A stretch of DNA of 8,334 nucleotides from Pseudomonadota bacterium (lineage in GTDB: Bacteria; Pseudomonadota; Gammaproteobacteria; Burkholderiales; Burkholderiaceae), in the NCBI GenBank assembly GCA_023441105.1, contig JAEZQX010000155.1, positions 1 through 8,334 on the forward strand, in the 5' to 3' direction. This document shows positions 1-8,334 of this stretch, one piece after another. A program made the translations under genes and the position numbers. Position 1 is the first letter of the stretch. Each line of letters starts with the position of its first letter. The notes under the pieces are model-generated. The model was not told the origin of the DNA and did not search any database. It saw only the letters and a program-made list of their open reading frames with translations.

Positions 1-2737
1 CCAGCCGGCCGCGGGTGGCATTCCTCTTCACCGGCAGCGGCGCGCAGTACGCCGGCATGGCCAACGGGCTCTATCGCCATTCGCCGGCCTTCCGTCGAGC
101 ACTGGACGAGGCCGGCAAGGTGTACGAGCAGCTGACCGGCAAGTCGCTGCTCGCCGTGCTGGAGGGGAGCGGCGACTGCGAGGGAGCCATCGACACGACC
201 CGCTTCGGCCAGCCGGCGCTGATCGCCGTCGAGGTCGCGCTCGCCGCAACCTGGCGCTCCTGGGGCGTCGAGCCGGTCGCGGTCCTCGGTCACAGCCTGG
301 GCGAATACGCGGCTGCGCATGTCGCCGGCGTGCTGTCGCTGCCGGACGCGCTGCGGATGGTCGTGGCGCGTGCCGATCTCATCGACTCGATGCCGCACAA
401 GGGCGCGATGCTCACGGTATTCGCGTCGCCGGCCACCGTCGCCGACGCGTTGCCGCTGCTTGCGCCGGGCATCTCGGTCGCCGCCGAGAACGGTCCGGAG
501 CAGGTCGTCCTCAGTGGCGGATCGACTGCGATGGATGCAGCTGCAGCCCACTTCCAGGAGCATGGCATCCGGGTGACGCCCCTGCGCGTGGCCTATGCGT
601 CCCACTCGCCGCTCATGGACCCGCTGCTCGAACCTTTCGAGACGGCACTGTCGGGCATCCGCTTCTCCGCGCCCCGCCTGGCGTTCGTCTCCAACCTGAG
701 CGGCAAGGTCGCCGGCAGCGAGCAGATCGGGCACCCCACCTACTGGCGCGACCACCTGCGCCGCCCGGTCCGCTTCATGGCCGCGGTACAGGAGCTGGTG
801 ATGCTCGGCATCGACCATTTCCTCGAGATCGGCCCGCATCCGGTGCTGGCCGGGATGGGTGCGGCCTGCGTTGCGCCGGGTGTCGGCACCTGGCTGCCCT
901 CGCTGCGTCGCGACGACGACGACTGGCCGGTGATCCTCGGCAGCGTGCAGGCCTTGTATGCGGCGGGCGAGGCGATCGACTGGAACGGCTTCGACGCCGG
1001 CTACCAGCGCCGTCGCGTCGCACTGCCGGGCTACCCGTTTCAGCACCGCCGCTACTGGGCTGACTGGACGTCCGCGTTCGCATCGCCGCCGGTCGCCAGC
1101 CGCGGCTGGGAGGCGGTCGCGCGCACCCTGGCGCAGCAGGCGGAGCGGGCGCCGATCGATATCGACCTGCGGGACTATGCGTCCCGGTGGGAGAGCTTGG
1201 CGCGGCTCACGACCGCCTGTGCAGCCGCCACCCTGCGGAACGCGCAGGTCTTCTGCGCGGCCGGTGAGCGGCTGTCGCTGCAGGAGGTGCTGCAGCGCCT
1301 CGGTGCCGCCGCGAGTTACCGGCACCTGGTCGCGCGCTGGCTGCAGCGCCTCTGCGACGATGGTCAGCTCCTGCGCGAGGGGGAATTCTTCGTCAGTCCT
1401 CGGCCGCTCCCGGTTCCGCCCCTCGCGGAGCGCTGGGCCGAGGTCGAGGCCAAGCTGGCAGGGAACCAGCCGCTGCTCGCCTACGTCAGGCATTGCGCGA
1501 CGTTGCTGGAAGCGGTGCTTCGCGACCGGGTCAGCCCGCTGGAGACGCTGTTCCCGCAGGGCAGCTTCGCGCTCGCCGATGCGCTCTATCGCCGATCGGC
1601 CACCATGCAGTACATGAACGGGCTGGCGGCCAGTGCCGTTGCCGCCTTCGTCGCTGCCCGCGGCGGCAGCGGGATCCGGGTGCTGGAGGTTGGCGCGGGA
1701 ACCGGAGGCACCACCGCCGCCATCCTGCCGCAGCTGCCGGCGCGGGGTGCGACGTACCGTTTCACCGACGTGTCGTCGTTCTTCTTCGAGCGCGCCCGCC
1801 AGGAGTTCGCCGGCTATCCGTTCGTCGAGTTCTCCGAGCTCGACATCGACCGTGAGCCAGCCGATCAGGGCCATGCAGCAGGTGCGCAGGACCTGGTGAT
1901 CGCCGCCAATGCGGTCCATGCCAGCCGCGACTTGCGGGCGGCGCTGCACCGTCTTCGCCGCCTGGTCGCTCCCGGCGGGCTGCTGATGCTGATCGAGTCG
2001 ACCGTGCACCTGGACTGGTTCGACATGACCACCGGCCTCATCGAAGGCTGGCAGCATTTCGAGGACGACCTGCGCAAGGACAATCCGCTGCTTGCGCCCG
2101 AGGCCTGGGTTGCGGCACTGCGCGAAGCCGGCTTCGAGGAAGCGCAGGCCTGGCCCGGCCCGGACTCGACGGCCGCGGCGCTTGGGCAGCATGTGCTGGT
2201 CGCCCGGGTGGCGGGCGATGCGGAACACGTCCCGGGCATGCCGGGCGACTCTTCTTCGCAGGCGCAGGCCTGCGCCGTGGCGGCGGGCGACGGCGAAGCC
2301 GCCCGGCAGGAACCGGGACCGTCGTTCGTCGAAAGGCTGGGCGAGGCCGCGCCAGGGGAGCGGATGGACCTGATGCGCGAGTTCGTCCGCGAGCGGGTGG
2401 TGCGCGTGCTGCGCCTCGATCCCGCCGACAGGCCCGGCCGTCACGAGCGCCTCATGGACATGGGCCTGGACTCGCTGATGGCCGTGCAGTTGCGCAACCT
2501 GCTGAGCACCGGCCTGGGCGCCGATCAGCCCTTGTCCGCCACGCTGATGTTCGACTATCCCACCATCGATGCGCTGGCAGCGCACCTGCTGGATCGGCTG
2601 CTCCCGTCGCATCCGGAGCAGCGCGCTGCCCCGTCGCCGGAGCCGACGCAGACAGTCGCACGGCTGGCAGCCGGCGCGGTCGCCGCCATGACCGACGAGC
2701 AGGTCGAAGCCCTCCTGCTGGAGCGACTGGACAATCC

Positions 2738-2741
<4 letters not shown>
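1..2741 (+). CDS. Type I modular polyketide synthase, C-terminal part (AT-cMT-ACP-docking), 5' partial
   Basis: This is a cytosolic assembly-line polyketide synthase subunit. It loads an extender unit, C-methylates the chain at the alpha carbon and hands it to the next protein. Numbering residues from the GTG at 15, AT covers about 1-300 (GHSLG with Ser94, Arg119, YASH with His197). The cMT covers about 376-732 (SAM motif LEVGAGTGGTT from residue 557, His635, Glu661). The ACP covers about 771-863 (GLDSL, phosphopantetheine Ser820) and a docking tail 880-908. The GTG is not a true start: the codons before it (3-14) are open and the AT begins mid-domain, so the gene extends upstream. There is no KR, DH or ER between AT and ACP. 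The stop overlaps the next start as ATGA. Oddities are TGSGAQ in place of TGQGAQ and a mixed AT specificity signature. The family is certain. Whether this is an extension or a loading module is not, because any KS would lie outside the window. Confidence 0.95.
3..912 (+). other. Acyltransferase domain AT1 (partial or complete at the left edge), mixed substrate signature
   Basis: The domain selects a dicarboxylic acyl-CoA and loads it onto ACP1. It shows the nucleophile Ser94 (codon 294-296) in GHSLGEY, Arg119 (expected to hold the extender carboxylate) and His197 in YASHS (codon 603-605). The Ser-His spacing of 103 residues equals that in AT2. GHSLG and the FGQPAL strand look malonyl-like, whereas YASH is the classical methylmalonyl signature. 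The first loop reads TGSGAQ where TGQGAQ is usual. The post-AT linker ends in GYPFQHRRYW near 1058. Confidence 0.92.
1140..2210 (+). other. C-methyltransferase domain cMT1
   Basis: This SAM-dependent domain methylates the alpha carbon of the ACP-bound beta-ketoacyl chain. A helical lid (about 1140-1660, containing ETLFPQGSF) precedes the Rossmann core. Motif I, LEVGAGTGGTT, starts at about 1683. His635 (codon 1917-1919, in ANAVHAS) and Glu661 (codon 1995-1997) sit 26 residues apart, exactly as in cMT2, and match the His/Glu pair I recall for PKS C-methyltransferases. It lies directly after the AT with no dehydratase between, and it looks active. Confidence 0.9.
2325..2603 (+). other. Acyl carrier protein domain ACP1
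   Basis: This is a phosphopantetheine-carrying four-helix carrier. MGLDSLMAVQLRN holds the attachment Ser820 (codon 2472-2474), and FDYPTIDALAAHLL forms the final helix region. A low-complexity Ala/Gly/Gln/Glu-rich linker (about 2211-2324) separates it from cMT1. It is a single ACP and the last catalytic unit of this subunit. Confidence 0.95.
2652..2738 (+). other. C-terminal docking domain of the first PKS subunit
   Basis: After a Pro/Ser-rich spacer the last ~29 residues form a predicted amphipathic helix ending TDEQVEALLLERLDNP. This resembles the acidic (S/T)(D/E)EE-x-EALLLEKL tails I recall from cyanobacterial and myxobacterial PKS subunits (class 2 docking). It should bind the N-terminal helix of the next protein. 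The assignment is by pattern memory, without a profile search. Confidence 0.75.
2720..2741 (+). promoter_or_regulatory. ATGA stop/start overlap with upstream GGAG: translational coupling site
   Basis: The ATG of the second gene (2738-2740) overlaps the TGA of the first (2739-2741). The best Shine-Dalgarno-like match is GGAG at 2720-2723, 14 nt before the ATG. That is longer than ideal, so initiation probably depends on ribosomes terminating at the upstream gene, which would keep the two subunits near equal amounts. Confidence 0.75.

Positions 2742-8334
<5,593 letters not shown>

Noticed and set aside
15..17. GTG as the start codon of the first gene
   Set aside because: The four in-frame codons before it are open, no ribosome site precedes it, and it would start inside the first beta strand of the AT. 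The gene continues upstream of the window.
2261..2276. A perfect 16-bp palindrome GGCGCAGGCCTGCGCC in the cMT1-ACP1 linker
   Set aside because: It has no T-tract, promoter-like context or second copy that I could see. It lies inside coding DNA of an Ala/Gln-rich linker, where such GC-rich palindromes arise by chance.

Overview
The window is a GC-rich (roughly 70% by eye), fully coding, plus-strand stretch of a modular, cis-AT, type I polyketide synthase (PKS) gene cluster. It holds two large genes, both cut by the window edges, joined by an ATGA stop/start overlap. There is no intergenic DNA, and I see no RNA gene, transposon or CRISPR array.

Layout. (1) 1-2741: the 3' part of a PKS gene. 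The visible domains are acyltransferase (AT1), C-methyltransferase (cMT1), acyl carrier protein (ACP1) and a C-terminal docking segment. The GTG at 15 is not a real start: the frame is open to the left edge and the protein enters directly in the first strand of an AT. Whether a ketosynthase (KS) lies upstream is unknown. (2) 2738-8334: the 5' part of the next PKS gene. It has an N-terminal docking helix, KS, AT2, dehydratase (DH), cMT2, and the structural half of a ketoreductase (KR), where the window ends. This gene is open at the right edge, 1865 codons in.

How they work together. The C-terminal tail of the first protein and the N-terminal helix of the second look like a matched docking pair of the kind common in cyanobacterial and myxobacterial assembly lines. 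Together with the ATGA coupling, this suggests direct handover from ACP1 to the second protein's KS. The first module has no KR, DH or ER, so it should deliver an alpha-methylated beta-keto intermediate. It would be alpha,alpha-dimethyl if AT1 really takes methylmalonyl-CoA and cMT1 is active. The second module has a malonyl-type AT2, an intact DH dyad and a second cMT, so it should add an alpha-methyl unit that is reduced and probably dehydrated. Whether an enoylreductase follows cannot be seen.

Organism. High GC, cMT domains embedded in cis-AT modules and this docking style fit a high-GC proteobacterium or a myxobacterium. An actinobacterium is less likely but not excluded. This is inference from style only.

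Novelty. The enzyme class is well known. The points worth a second look are the contradictory substrate signature and altered oxyanion-loop residue of AT1, the non-reducing methylating module, a codon-aligned 12-bp minisatellite that lengthens one loop of cMT2, and an altered GPxF-type motif in the DH.
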